The notes beneath the pieces are model-generated. The model did not search any database, was not told where the DNA came from, and saw only the letters and a program-made list of their open reading frames with translations. From Rhodopseudomonas sp. (lineage in GTDB: Bacteria; Pseudomonadota; Alphaproteobacteria; Rhizobiales; Xanthobacteraceae), in the NCBI GenBank assembly GCA_016124795.1, contig WGNB01000024.1:21433-85432 (forward strand): a stretch of 64,000 nt of DNA, written 5' to 3'. Below, piece by piece: positions 16,795 to 25,228 of the stretch. Numbering within the stretch: the stretch's first letter is position 1; each line of letters opens with the position of its first letter. The position numbers and the translations under genes are program-made.

Positions 16795-18288
16795 TCAAAA
16801 CCTCGGAATATCCGGGAACGGCAATTGGCCGCCCGAGATGTGCATCCGGCCCAGTTCGGCGCAGCGGTGCAGCACCGGGAACACCTTGCCGGGATTGAGC
16901 AGGCCCTTGGCATCGAAGGCGCATTTGACGCGCTGCTGCGCCGCCAGATCGATCTCGGAAAACATCGTCGGCATCAGATCGCGTTTCTCGACGCCGACGC
17001 CATGCTCGCCGGTCAGCACGCCGCCGACCTCGACGCACAGCCGCAACACGTCCGAACCGAAAGCCTCGGCGCGATCGAGTTCGCCGGGCTTGTTGGAATC
17101 GTAGAGAATGAGCGGATGCAGATTGCCGTCGCCGGCATGAAACACATTGGCGACGCCGAGCTTGTAGTGGGTCGCCAGTTCCTTCATCCGCTTGAGCACC
17201 TGGGGCAGTTGCGCGCGCGGAATGGTGCCGTCCATGCAGTAATAATCCGGCGAAATCCGGCCGACCGCCGGGAAGGCCGCCTTGCGGCCGGCCCAGAACA
17301 GCAGCCTCTGCTGCTCCGAATTCGAGACCTGGCACGACACCGCCCGGCAATCACGCGCGATCTTTTCGACGCGCTCGATCAAATGATCCACCTCCGCCCC
17401 GGGCCCGTCGAGTTCGACGAGCAGCAGCGCCTCGACATCGAGCGGATAGCCGGCGTGGACGAACTCCTCGACCGCGTGGATCGCCGGCTTGTCCATCATT
17501 TCCATGCCGCCGGGAATGATGCCGGCGGCGATGATCGCCGAGACGCATTCGCCGGCGTCCTCCGACGAGGGAAAGCCGATCATCACCGCGCGCGCCGTTT
17601 CCGGCTTTTTCAACAGCCGCACCGTGACCTCGGTGACGACGCCGAGCAATCCTTCCGAGCCGACGATCAGGCCAAGCAGATCGTAGCCCTCGGCATCGAG
17701 ATGCTTGCCGCCGAGGCGCAGCACCTCGCCGGTCATCAGCACGATCTCGCAACCCAGCACGTTATTGGTGGTCATGCCGTATTTCAGACAGTGCACGCCG
17801 CCGGAATTCTCCGCGATATTGCCACCGATGGTGCAGGCGATCTGCGACGACGGGTCGGGCGCGTAATAGAAGCCGTCGGAGGCCACCGCCACGCTGACGG
17901 CAAGGTTGGTGACCCCCGGTTCGACCACCGCCACCCGATTATCGAGATCGATTTCCTTGACCCGGTTGAACTTGGCCATGCCGAGCAGAACGCCGTCCTC
18001 AAGCGGCAGCGCGCCGCCGGACAGCGAGGTTCCGGCGCCGCGCGGCACCACCTTGATGCCTTCGGCGTGGCAATAGGCCAGAACCTGCGACACCTGCTCG
18101 GTGGTTTCCGGCAGGACCACCACCAGCGGCAACTGGTGATAGGCGGTCAGGCCGTCGGTCTCGAAAGGCTTCATCTCCCGTTCGGTCGCGATCACGCCCT
18201 CGCCCGGCACCAGGGTGCGCAGCGCCTTGACGATCGCCTGGCGCCTGGCCAGCACCGCGCCATCCGCTTCCGGCATCCGAACCGACAT
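16795..18288 (-). CDS. glcD: Glycolate oxidase FAD-linked subunit GlcD
   Basis: A 497-residue FAD-dependent catalytic subunit (FAD_binding_4 plus FAD-oxidase C domains). Motifs include VPRGAGTSLSGGALPLEDGVLLGM (flavin-binding loop), CTIGGNIAENSGGVHCLKYGMT, VFHAGDGNLHPLILYD with the His expected near the substrate, and GVLTGEHGVGVEKRDLM close to the end. It is the first gene of the operon. The 3' neighbour is the antitoxin rather than glcE. It could oxidise D-lactate as well, but the presence of glcE and glcF favours glycolate. Confidence 0.94.
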   Translation of the reverse strand: MSVRMPEADGAVLARRQAIVKALRTLVPGEGVIATEREMKPFETDGLTAYHQLPLVVVLPETTEQVSQVLAYCHAEGIKVVPRGAGTSLSGGALPLEDGVLLGMAKFNRVKEIDLDNRVAVVEPGVTNLAVSVAVASDGFYYAPDPSSQIACTIGGNIAENSGGVHCLKYGMTTNNVLGCEIVLMTGEVLRLGGKHLDAEGYDLLGLIVGSEGLLGVVTEVTVRLLKKPETARAVMIGFPSSEDAGECVSAIIAAGIIPGGMEMMDKPAIHAVEEFVHAGYPLDVEALLLVELDGPGAEVDHLIERVEKIARDCRAVSCQVSNSEQQRLLFWAGRKAAFPAVGRISPDYYCMDGTIPRAQLPQVLKRMKELATHYKLGVANVFHAGDGNLHPLILYDSNKPGELDRAEAFGSDVLRLCVEVGGVLTGEHGVGVEKRDLMPTMFSEIDLAAQQRVKCAFDAKGLLNPGKVFPVLHRCAELGRMHISGGQLPFPDIPRF

Positions 18289-18340
18289 TGATGAAACCTC
18301 CCGGACATTGTCTTATGCGACGATACCAGTCATTTGGTGG

Positions 18341-18369
18341 TTGACACAGCCGGCTGTCCGAAGCATTCA
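18341..18369 (+). promoter_or_regulatory. Possible sigma-70-type promoter of the cytochrome c gene
   Basis: TTGACA at 18341-18346 is a perfect -35 box. Seventeen bases on, CATTCA is a poor -10; the better A/T-rich TAGAAT at 18375 lies too far away. It is placed about 55-80 bp upstream of the start codon, between divergent glcD and the cytochrome gene. Confidence 0.35.
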
Positions 18370-18423
18370 GAAATTAGAATATATGGCCTCAAGACGGCAA
18401 AATACCGAAAAGGGAGTGACGTG

Positions 18424-18813
18424 ATGAAACTGGCTTTCGTATTCGCGGCAGTTTTGACGGCCGTTACCGTGCAAGCCGCCCAGGCGCAAGATGTCACAGC
18501 CGGCGAGCAATCCTTCAAGAAGTGCATGGCCTGCCATTCGATCGGTCCGGGCGCCAAGAACAAGGTGGGCCCGGAACTCAATGGCATCGACGGACGCCAC
18601 ACCGGTTCGGTCGCCAATTACAACTATTCCGACGCCAACAAGAATTCCGGCATTACCTGGAACGAAAAGGAATTCCTGACCTATATCGCGGATCCGCGCG
18701 GCGTCATCAAAGGCACCAAGATGATCTTCCCCGGCATCAAGAACGAGAAGGAAGCCAAGAATCTCTGGGCCTATCTCAGCCAGTTCGACGCCGAGGGCAA
18801 CAAGAAGAAGTAA
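18424..18813 (+). CDS. Class I cytochrome c (c2-like), periplasmic
   Basis: A 129-residue precursor with a Sec signal peptide (to about AQAQD, residue 22) and one haem-attachment motif CMACH at residues 34-38. A likely methionine ligand lies in GTKMIFPGIKN near residue 101. GPELNGIDGRHTGSVANYNYSDANKNSG is typical of c2/c550 electron carriers. It should shuttle electrons in the periplasm, possibly from the bc1 complex to an oxidase. The start at 18424 (not 18334) is preferred because AGGGAG precedes it and the signal peptide begins there. It diverges from glcD. Confidence 0.9.
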   Translation: MKLAFVFAAVLTAVTVQAAQAQDVTAGEQSFKKCMACHSIGPGAKNKVGPELNGIDGRHTGSVANYNYSDANKNSGITWNEKEFLTYIADPRGVIKGTKMIFPGIKNEKEAKNLWAYLSQFDAEGNKKK

Positions 18814-19028
18814 ACTCGTGCTGCCGTCGGCGCGGCGACAGCCGCGCACGACGGAGCCGTATCAGGCGCGTCTGTCACCCATCCGCAAAACAAGATCGGC
18901 GCACCGGGCGCCGGTCTTCGGAACTTCGCATCGACGAGGCATTTGACTTTGGTCAAGGCCATCGCGCGACCGGGCAGGCATGGTAATCTCTGCCGGGCGC
19001 GATTGGCCCGTTTGGGAGGTTTTACAGC

Positions 19029-19868
19029 ATGATTAAAGATATTATCGTCAATGTCGGCTTGAACGGCACGACGGGCGCGCATGATCCGGCCAGCGATTTC
19101 GCCATTTCGGTCGCGGAAACCTTTCAGGCGCATGTGCTTGGATTGGCCTTCTCCTATGAGCCGGTTATTCCCGGCGCGGTGATGGGCGGCATTCCGCCGG
19201 AATTCATCGAATCGCAACGCGCCGAATCCGACAAACGCGCCGCTGCCGGCGTCGCCCGTTTCGAAGCCGCCGCCAAACGCGCCGGCGTCTCGTCGGAAAG
19301 CCGCACCTTGAGCGCCAGCGTATCCGGCGCCAGCGACATGCTGGCCCGCCTCGCCCGCCGCTTCGATCTGGTGGTCGTCGGTCAGCCCGATCGCGAACTC
19401 AGCGCGCCCGACGAAGTGCTCGACGAAGCCGCCTTGTTCGACTCCGGCCGGCCGGTGCTGTTCGTGCCGTTCATCCAGAAGGACGGCCTCAAGCTCGACC
19501 GCGTCATGGTGTGCTGGGACGGCAGCCGCGCCGCCACCCGCGCCATCGCCGACAGCCTGCCCTTCCTCAAGAAGGCCGGCCAGGTCGAAATCGTCATGGT
19601 CGCCAGCAAGTCTGCCAAGGGCGACGAGATCGCGGGCGTCGATCTCGGTCAGCATCTGGCCCGTCACGGCCTGAAGGTCGACGTCAAGCGCATCACCTCG
19701 CCGGATATCGACGTCGCCTCGACCATTCTGTCGCATGCCGCCGATTCCAGCGCCGACCTGATCGTGATGGGTGGTTACGGCCATTCGCGCCTGCGCGAAT
19801 TCGTGCTCGGCGGCGTCACCAAGTCGATCCTCGAGACCATGACGGTCCCGGTGCTGATGTCGCACTAA
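19029..19868 (+). CDS. Universal stress protein, tandem UspA domains
   Basis: A 279-residue cytoplasmic protein made of two UspA folds. The second ends with the ATP-binding signature GGYGHSRLREFVLGGVTKSIL (G-x2-G-x9-G). The first domain (MIKDIIVNVGLNGTTGAHDPASDFAISVAETFQ) begins in the usual way but lacks a clear ATP loop, as in many two-domain Usp proteins. The gene is preceded by GGGAGGT and stands alone after the cytochrome gene. A role in starvation or redox stress is known for the family, not shown here. Confidence 0.88.
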   Translation: MIKDIIVNVGLNGTTGAHDPASDFAISVAETFQAHVLGLAFSYEPVIPGAVMGGIPPEFIESQRAESDKRAAAGVARFEAAAKRAGVSSESRTLSASVSGASDMLARLARRFDLVVVGQPDRELSAPDEVLDEAALFDSGRPVLFVPFIQKDGLKLDRVMVCWDGSRAATRAIADSLPFLKKAGQVEIVMVASKSAKGDEIAGVDLGQHLARHGLKVDVKRITSPDIDVASTILSHAADSSADLIVMGGYGHSRLREFVLGGVTKSILETMTVPVLMSH

Positions 19869-19901
19869 CGACTGCGCGTTCCGCGGCGTTTGCTTTTTCC
19901 C

Positions 19902-20029
19902 GTCATCCTGAGGTGGCCGCGTAGCGGCCCTCGAGGGATGGCGGGCCATCACCCTTCGAGGCTTGCGCGATCGAAGCCGGTTGACGCAAGGCCAGGTCTG
20001 CAATCGCGCGAGCACCGCAGAGTGACGGA
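19902..20029. repeat. Interspersed repeat (CGTCATCCTGAGG type)
   Basis: CGTCATCCTGAGGTGGCCGCG-TAGCGGCCCTCGAGGGATG is a dyad (GGCCGCg/gCGGCC core). It resembles the short interspersed palindromic elements common between genes in Bradyrhizobiaceae-type genomes. A second arm ends near GAGTGACGGAT at 20029. The family assignment is from memory of such genomes. Confidence 0.55.
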
Positions 20030-20049
20030 TAACGGGCAGAGGAACCGTC

Positions 20050-20595
20050 TTGCTCGAACGCCACATCACCTTATTGGACGGCGAGAAGGTCTTTCTGCGG
20101 CCGTTGCGGGTCGAAGACGCCGCGCTCTACGGCGACTTCCTCAAGGACGTGACGCATGTCGATCTGCGTCTGCGATTCTTCGCGGCGATGCGCGAGCTGT
20201 CGCCGGAGATGATCGACAAGCTGGTGCATTACGATCCGGCGCACGCGATGGCCTTCATCGCGCTGACCGAAGCCGACGGCCGTATGCTCGGCGTCGTCCG
20301 GCTGCATGACGACGCCTGCGGCGAGCATGGCGAATTCGCCATCCTGCTGCGCTCGCATCTCAAGGGCCACGGCCTCGGCTGGCTGATGATGAAGCACATG
20401 ATCGCTTACGGCAAGGAACACGGCCTGAAGTCCGTGCGCGGCCAGGTGCTGGCCGAGAACTCGACCATGCTGCAAATGTGCGGCGAACTCGGTTTCCATG
20501 CCAACGACGATCCCGATGAGCGCGGCGTCAAGCTGGTCGATCTGCCGCTCGACGAAGTGCCGGCCGAGGCTTTGGCAACGCCTGTCCACGACTGA
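20050..20595 (+). CDS. GNAT acetyltransferase, similar to the GNAT domain of Pat-type lysine acetyltransferases
   Basis: A 181-residue cytoplasmic N-acetyltransferase. It opens ITLLDGEKVFLRPLRVEDAALYGDFL and carries the acetyl-CoA-binding loop in LLRSHLKGHGLGWLMMKHMIAYGKEHGL (Q/R-x-x-G-x-G/A variant), then VLAENSTMLQMCGELGF. This is the sequence type found at the C-terminus of large ADP-forming acyl-CoA synthetase-like protein acetyltransferases (Pat/YfiQ), but no synthetase domain precedes it. The start is TTG at 20050 with AGAGGAA upstream. Protein lysine acetylation is the best guess and is inferred. Confidence 0.75.
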   Translation: MLERHITLLDGEKVFLRPLRVEDAALYGDFLKDVTHVDLRLRFFAAMRELSPEMIDKLVHYDPAHAMAFIALTEADGRMLGVVRLHDDACGEHGEFAILLRSHLKGHGLGWLMMKHMIAYGKEHGLKSVRGQVLAENSTMLQMCGELGFHANDDPDERGVKLVDLPLDEVPAEALATPVHD

Positions 20596-20941
20596 CCCGA
20601 AGCAGACAGCCCTGCGATAGTCTCGCAACGTGAACGGTATCGCGGCCGCTTTTCGCCGAACGGCCAGCCGACCCGCTTTTTCAATCGGAAAACTTCGCGC
20701 TTCCGGTCCGAAGCAGATCGTGAATCGAACGCTGCCCTATCGGCGGCAAGAGCGATCATATCGCCGGAAGCTGGTTTTGGACGCCACGGCGACCGGCCTG
20801 CCATTCCGGGAACGCGACCAACGCTTTTGCGATCGGGCCCGCGCCAGATAGCGCAGGCGCGCGCCTCTCGCACAGACGTACTGGGCCATAAGCCAAGACT
20901 GGAACGCTTGCTGAAGGCTGAGAGGGAGAACTTCGCACGGA
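20596..20941. other. Non-coding stretch after the GNAT gene
   Basis: About 350 bp with no plausible gene on either strand. It abuts the decayed regulator copy that begins at about 20942. Overlapping ORFs in the track lack start signals and similarity to anything recognised. Confidence 0.5.
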
Positions 20942-21395
20942 TTAAGTCAAGGCCGCGGCACCTGTCATGGGCCGTTCCCCTAACTCCGAACCGACGCGGT
21001 TTATCGTCAGGGCGTGCACCATGTCATGACTGAGCATCCCGGCGGCGAGGCCGCGATCGAAGCTCGTCAAAAAGGCCGTCGTCATGTTCGGTGCCCGCCC
21101 CGAACATGGCCACCACCTTTTTGAGACGACCGACCGTCAGCCAGGTCTCGCGGCGCGCCGGGTCCTGGGCCGCGCCGAGGATGACGGCGATGTGGTAAAT
21201 GAGAAAACGGCCGGTCTCGATGAGCAAGCGCGCCATGAAGGCATCGCGGCCATAGAGCGCGAGGAAGCGGGATACATAAAACTTGCGCGCCTCCGCCATG
21301 CGCGGGCTTTGGACGATCTCGTCATAGGACAAATGCGATGTTCCTAGCGCCAGACGCAAAAAATCCGGATCGTCCACAACACCCCCCAACCGCAA
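20942..21395 (-). pseudogene. Decayed paralogue of the two-winged-helix regulator
   Basis: The ORF track shows a 123-residue frame (21024-21395, TTG start with GGGGGA before it). Its first 100 residues match the N-terminus of the 300-residue protein at 22119-23021: ARKFYVSRFLALYGRDAF against ARKFYLDRLLDVYEDDPF, and AAQDPARRETWLTVGRLKK against AAQDPARRETWFTVGRLKQ. After residue 107 the frame becomes nonsense. A shifted frame there reads SFDRGLAAGMLSHDMVHA, matching SYDRGIAGGMYLHDIAYL at the end of the full protein. The middle (about 175 residues, both DNA-binding regions) is thus deleted and the junction is out of frame. In the shifted frame the stop falls near 20942. Confidence 0.75.
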
Positions 21396-21561
21396 TGACG
21401 TCCCCCACCGATATGTTATTTATGGGGACGGGAAATTACACGCAATCTTTTCCGGGACGGCCTGAGCCGATGCGTTAGGATTCGGCGGCATTGCGGCGCC
21501 TATGGCCCAGGTGGGGGCGTGGCACGCAGGTGTTTTATCGATCGTAAAGTCAAGAAACGAC

Positions 21562-21861
21562 ATGAGAACCGGCGGCCTGAAAGCCTATCTGGCACGGCTA
21601 CATTCCGAGATCGAATGCGCTTTGTGGGCAATCCTGCTCACTGGCGTCCTGTTTTTTGCCGTGCTCGTCGCGCCCGGAATTCCCGCGGCTCAGCGGCACG
21701 CGGCGGCCGCCGAAGCCGTACAATTTATAAGCCAGTGCTCGCGCTACTGTGAAAAATGGGGCCTTCCGCGCGGATCGCATCGCCACGCCGCGTGCATACA
21801 GGATCTGAAAAAATTTCGCGCCGACATCGAAGCGAAGATGGACGACGAACTGCTACCGTGA
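21562..21861 (+). CDS. Small membrane-anchored protein of unknown function
   Basis: A 99-residue hypothetical protein. A basic N-terminus (MRTGGLKAYLARLHSEIECA) is followed by one transmembrane helix (ALWAILLTGVLFFAVLVA, about residues 19-36). A mainly polar C-terminal part contains three cysteines (SQCSRYCEKWG and HAACIQDLKKF). The charge pattern suggests that the Cys-bearing part is periplasmic. The ORF track starts at 21502; ATG 21562 is preferred because it begins the basic-plus-hydrophobic pattern. No family was recognised. It lies between the decayed and the intact regulator genes. Confidence 0.5.
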   Translation: MRTGGLKAYLARLHSEIECALWAILLTGVLFFAVLVAPGIPAAQRHAAAAEAVQFISQCSRYCEKWGLPRGSHRHAACIQDLKKFRADIEAKMDDELLP

Positions 21862-22118
21862 AGCGGCGTCAACCTTTTGAAATCAAGAAGGTGAAGCCAG
21901 ACGCGACGACATTCCCGATGATTGTGAATTTTTCCGATCGGGGCGCTTGCTCGATCAAGGATGCGCGAACCGGCGCGAAATTATAAACTCACGGGCAACG
22001 GCCGATTCCCGACAAGTGCGGACACGTTACGCCTCAGGCTCTGGCAGACTATGTCCGCGAATGGCCCTTAGCAGACACATCACCGTAGTTTTCTTACCCC
22101 CCATTCTATCCATCGTTA

Positions 22119-23021
22119 TTAGGTCGTTTCTCTTGGGCGGATACTATGCATGGTGGCAAGATAGGCGATGTCGTGAAGATACATGCCGCCGGCGATTCCG
22201 CGGTCGTAGCTCGCCCAAAGCCGCGGGAGTATTTCGATGCGATGACCACCCCGGACCTCAAGCTTGACCAACCCGGCCTCCTCCGCAGCAACGAGCAAGG
22301 CGCGCACATGGGTACGTGACACGCCGAAGCGGTCTCCGATGTCGGCGTACGACACGGCTGCATGCGGATGATCCGGATGAGCCATCGCGGCGTGCAAGAG
22401 CGCGGCGAGCACCATGTGCCCCGCCGCTCGGTCGAAAAACAACATCATATCGGGGACCGCCATGAGATATTTCGCCGCGAGCGGAAGAAGCGTCAGCGCC
22501 GTGCGCCGGAGCGCAACATGAAACTCGGCGTCTTGCCGCATTACAAGCCCGTAGTCATGCTGCGGATAAAGCACTGTGAGTGGCGCGTAGTGCGCAACGA
22601 GCCAGTCGCGATCGTGCGCCCGTAGCTTCTCGGTAGGCTTCAATATTCGCACCCGTCGGTCCTGATCGGAAGAAATCAGTTCCATAAAGCCCACAGAGCA
22701 GAGGCGCCTGACAAGGTGATCGATTTGCCGATCGCTTGCCAGGCCGAACAGGGCCATTTGCTGTTTGAGGCGTCCAACCGTGAACCAGGTTTCGCGCCGC
22801 GCGGGATCCTGCGCAGCGTCAAGGACGACGGCGATCATATAGACCAGGAAGCGCCCGGATTCGACCAGCAGACGCACGAGAAACGGATCGTCTTCGTACA
22901 CGTCCAGAAGTCGATCGAGATAGAATTTTCGTGCCTTCGGCAACAGCGGATGCGTCAGGATGCCTTCGACCCCAACGCGCGGAGCGCCTCCGATGAGGCG
23001 CTCAACTTCTGCTTCTTCCAA
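22119..23021 (-). CDS. Predicted transcription regulator with two winged-helix segments
   Basis: A 300-residue protein not recognised as a named family. Residues 70-130 look like a MarR-type winged helix (TVGRLKQQMALFGLASDRQIDHLVRRLCSVGFMELISSDQDRRVRIL). Residues 225-265 form a second helix-turn-helix (VSYADIGDRFGVSRTHVRALLVAAEEAGLVKLEVRGG), similar to GntR/Crp-type wings. The N-terminal helix pair (KARKFYLDRLLDVYEDDPFLVRLLVESGRFLVY) may be a dimerisation or ligand part. The start is TTG at 23021. A partial, decayed copy lies 0.7 kb away. DNA binding is inferred from the pattern only. Confidence 0.6.
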   Translation of the reverse strand: MEEAEVERLIGGAPRVGVEGILTHPLLPKARKFYLDRLLDVYEDDPFLVRLLVESGRFLVYMIAVVLDAAQDPARRETWFTVGRLKQQMALFGLASDRQIDHLVRRLCSVGFMELISSDQDRRVRILKPTEKLRAHDRDWLVAHYAPLTVLYPQHDYGLVMRQDAEFHVALRRTALTLLPLAAKYLMAVPDMMLFFDRAAGHMVLAALLHAAMAHPDHPHAAVSYADIGDRFGVSRTHVRALLVAAEEAGLVKLEVRGGHRIEILPRLWASYDRGIAGGMYLHDIAYLATMHSIRPRETT

Positions 23022-23274
23022 GGCAGCCCCCGCGCCCAGTTTGGAGCTGTCACTTGCCTGCGATAGGACGCTCCCTCGACGGAATTACTTGCCGCAATCT
23101 TGATGCGCAAGCGTCTCTGGACACGCCTGCGCCCCTTATCCCACACACACCGTGAAAATTAATACGATTTTTATATGCAAGCGCTTTCGGACACGAGCTA
23201 CTGGCGGGGATTAGTATCAATTCGTGGTCGGCTTGCCGATGTGGGCGGTGTCCGAGTATGTGCGAACGCGATTG
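23022..23274. other. Intergenic region upstream of the two-winged-helix gene
   Basis: About 250 bp between two minus-strand genes. The part near 23150-23215 is A/T-rich (AAATTAATACGATTTTTATATG) and may hold the promoter of the regulator. No operator symmetry was noted. Confidence 0.4.
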
Positions 23275-23865
23275 CTATCTATTGCAACTGCCGATTGGCT
23301 CCTTGCATCCGCAACCTTGGGCCTCACAGCTCAGCCGCGCCTCGGCGGGGGTCGATCCGACACCCCAGCACGTTCCCTTCCCGGGCTTGCCGACGGTGAC
23401 ATAGCCGCAGGCGCCACTCGTGTAACGCGCGACGATACGGCAGTTCGAAGCACGATCCGCGCAACCGTTCAAAGCCTTGCGGTCGGCTTCGGCTTGCGTT
23501 GCATTCCTGAAGCTGGTGCCGGAGTGGCCCTCGCGGCCGGCGCTGCCGACGGCGATCGCACCATAACCATGTGAAGGCATGAAATTGTTGCTGCGCCCGC
23601 CATAAGGTACCACGGCACCGGGCCGACAGAACTGATAGCCGCATTCCTTGAAGGCCTGCCCCTCGTGGTTCAGCCGGGGCTCTTGCATGGGAACATGGCA
23701 CGCGGAGCAGGCTTTACCCGTCGTGCGAGCCATAACGAGATTGGCCTTCGCCGCGCTTGGCGCAAACAGGATAGCCGCCGTACTTAGCATGAACGCGATC
23801 GCTGCGACCGCGGCTGTCAATGCGATGATGCTGCGATGATGGGCTAGGAAACGAAATGTCGGCAT
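23275..23865 (-). CDS. Secreted CXXCH protein with a DUF4189 domain
   Basis: A 196-residue exported protein. A long N-terminal hydrophobic signal (HHRSIIALTAAVAAIAFMLSTAAILFA) ends near SAAKANL. Then comes one CXXCH site, GKACSACHVPMQEPRLNHEGQAFKECGY, whose layout (CSACH ... LNxxGQAFK) recalls small mono-haem cytochrome-like modules. Residues 98-160 (GYGAIAVGSAGREGHSGTSFRNATQAEADRKALNGC) are a DUF4189 domain, usually found in secreted Cys-rich proteins. Thirteen cysteines are visible in the mature part. Haem attachment is a prediction. The combination of both modules in one chain is unusual. Confidence 0.7.
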   Translation of the reverse strand: MPTFRFLAHHRSIIALTAAVAAIAFMLSTAAILFAPSAAKANLVMARTTGKACSACHVPMQEPRLNHEGQAFKECGYQFCRPGAVVPYGGRSNNFMPSHGYGAIAVGSAGREGHSGTSFRNATQAEADRKALNGCADRASNCRIVARYTSGACGYVTVGKPGKGTCWGVGSTPAEARLSCEAQGCGCKEPIGSCNR

Positions 23866-23886
23866 ATGCTCTCACTCTGACAGTCA

Positions 23887-24387
23887 TCACGCCTTTGCGG
23901 CGGAAGCGGCGACGGCTTTGCCGGGGAACAGAAGAACCCAGAGCGCAACGCCGAATAACGGCAGACCAATCCATTGCTTATCGTCCGGAAGCCAGGAAAT
24001 CAGGCACGAGCCGAGCTCCGCAGCGCCGACCCAGATCGCGTGATAACCGGAAAGCCCGATGTCATGCAGTCGTCGCACGAGCAGAGACGCGGAGCTGACA
24101 AACAGCAGCACAGCGGCTGCCGCCAGGATGATCACACCGCCCCACCAGGCCAAATTGAAGCCGAGGGCGAAGATCGGAATGCTTGCGAAGAAGAGGACCA
24201 TCGCAGCAATGCCGATATGGAGGCCTCGGACAAAATAGGGAACGCGCGCCAAGCGCCCGCTGAACGAAAAGTAGCGGTCCACAATGACGATCGTTGCCTT
24301 CTGTACTGCCGGGCTCGCCTTGAGATAGTTGATGGCGACGGCAGCCGCTTCGGAGACAGCGGATGGCTCCTCGGTGAAGCCGCTCAT
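23887..24387 (-). CDS. DUF805 family membrane protein
   Basis: A 166-residue inner-membrane protein with four hydrophobic helices. It holds the DUF805 landmarks: FSFSGRLARVPYFVRGLHIG near residues 41-60 and VRRLHDIGLSGYHAIWV near 103-119. The family is widespread, often beside stress or envelope genes, and its function is unknown. It sits 21 bp upstream of the DUF4189 gene on the same strand, so the two are probably co-transcribed. Confidence 0.8.
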   Translation of the reverse strand: MSGFTEEPSAVSEAAAVAINYLKASPAVQKATIVIVDRYFSFSGRLARVPYFVRGLHIGIAAMVLFFASIPIFALGFNLAWWGGVIILAAAAVLLFVSSASLLVRRLHDIGLSGYHAIWVGAAELGSCLISWLPDDKQWIGLPLFGVALWVLLFPGKAVAASAAKA

Positions 24388-24601
24388 GACATTTATTCCC
24401 AGGAACGGCCGTAAGGCTTGTTCAGACGGTTCGTACAGTTCGTGACGCCGTGTCGGACTTCGGCCCGACGCGCGTAGATATTAGATTGAAGGCTCGCGGC
24501 CCGTGCTTGGAAAACATTGCGTATAAAGCGTCTCCTAACGGAAATCGCTCGCGGGTCCGGATCGGAATGCTACATTGGATGAAACAGGTTATAGGACCGG
24601 C
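24388..24601. other. Divergent promoter region of the DUF805 and lipoprotein genes
   Basis: About 214 bp between divergently transcribed genes. No specific boxes were recognised. Only short unspecific ORFs occur. Confidence 0.35.
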
Positions 24602-24898
24602 ATGGGCATGAAGATTGCGAAGGTTCTTATTTTTATAGTCATTGGCGTGGTGCTGGCTGCCTGCGCACACCAGCCGGTTGCGTCCACGCCCGACGCACCC
24701 GGTTTCTTATATGGCCTATTGCACGGCTTCATCTCGCCATTTTCGCTGATCGCTTCGATATTTGGCGACGTTCGGGTCTATGCGATCCCGAATAATGGCG
24801 GCTGGTACGACTTCGGCTTCGTTGTCGGCTGCGCCATGATATTCGGCGGCTCGGGCGCGCGGGCCTTCGAATTCAAATTCACCAAATCGACGTCATGA
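24602..24898 (+). CDS. Small lipoprotein of unknown function
   Basis: A 98-residue predicted lipoprotein. The N-terminus MGMKIAKVLIFIVIGVVLAACAH has a lipobox (LAAC) with the acylated cysteine near residue 21. The rest contains GLLHGFISPFSLIASIFGDVR and PNNGGWYDFGFVVG, a conserved pattern I have seen in short hypothetical membrane proteins of many bacteria. The C-terminal part has a second hydrophobic segment. The start at 24602 is chosen over the track's 24575 because AGGA lies 5 nt upstream. Confidence 0.7.
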   Translation: MGMKIAKVLIFIVIGVVLAACAHQPVASTPDAPGFLYGLLHGFISPFSLIASIFGDVRVYAIPNNGGWYDFGFVVGCAMIFGGSGARAFEFKFTKSTS

Positions 24899-25228
24899 CG
24901 TTAGAACGTGACGCTAACCAGAGCATGGTGTTGCACCGTAACCTGCGGCGACTTCGCGTTTTTTCATATCGTAAAACGAACCGAAGTCCGTCACGCTGGA
25001 TATAAACAAGTGCTTCGTTCGGCCGTTCGACCTCTCGCTACCGTTGCGCGCCGGATTTGCAACCGACGCATTTCCAAACTCCACGAGAGGCGCGCAGACG
25101 ATCCCTTTGGCCGCCGCCGATCCCATCAAGGAGTTAAACAAGAGGCCTTGTTCTTGGCCTTATTTCTTTGGTCGCCGCGTCTGCCGTGCGCGGTCGGCGA
25201 TCATTCATGAGAAAATGAGGGGCTCTAT
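24899..25228. other. Non-coding stretch containing one copy of a diverged repeat
   Basis: About 330 bp between the lipoprotein and the next small secreted protein. The segment 24963-25075 is clearly similar to 26046-26152 further on. No gene was recognised; the local ORFs lack start signals. Confidence 0.5.
24963..25075 (+). repeat. Diverged intergenic repeat, copy 1
   Basis: This copy reads CATATCGTAAAACGAA ... CTTCGTTCGGCCGTTCGA ... GCGCGCCGGATTT. The segment at 26046-26152 reads CATATCGCGATACGAA ... ATTCCGTCCGGCCGTCCGA ... TCGCGCCGATTT. The order and spacing are the same over about 105 bp, with perhaps two thirds identity by eye. Confidence 0.55.
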
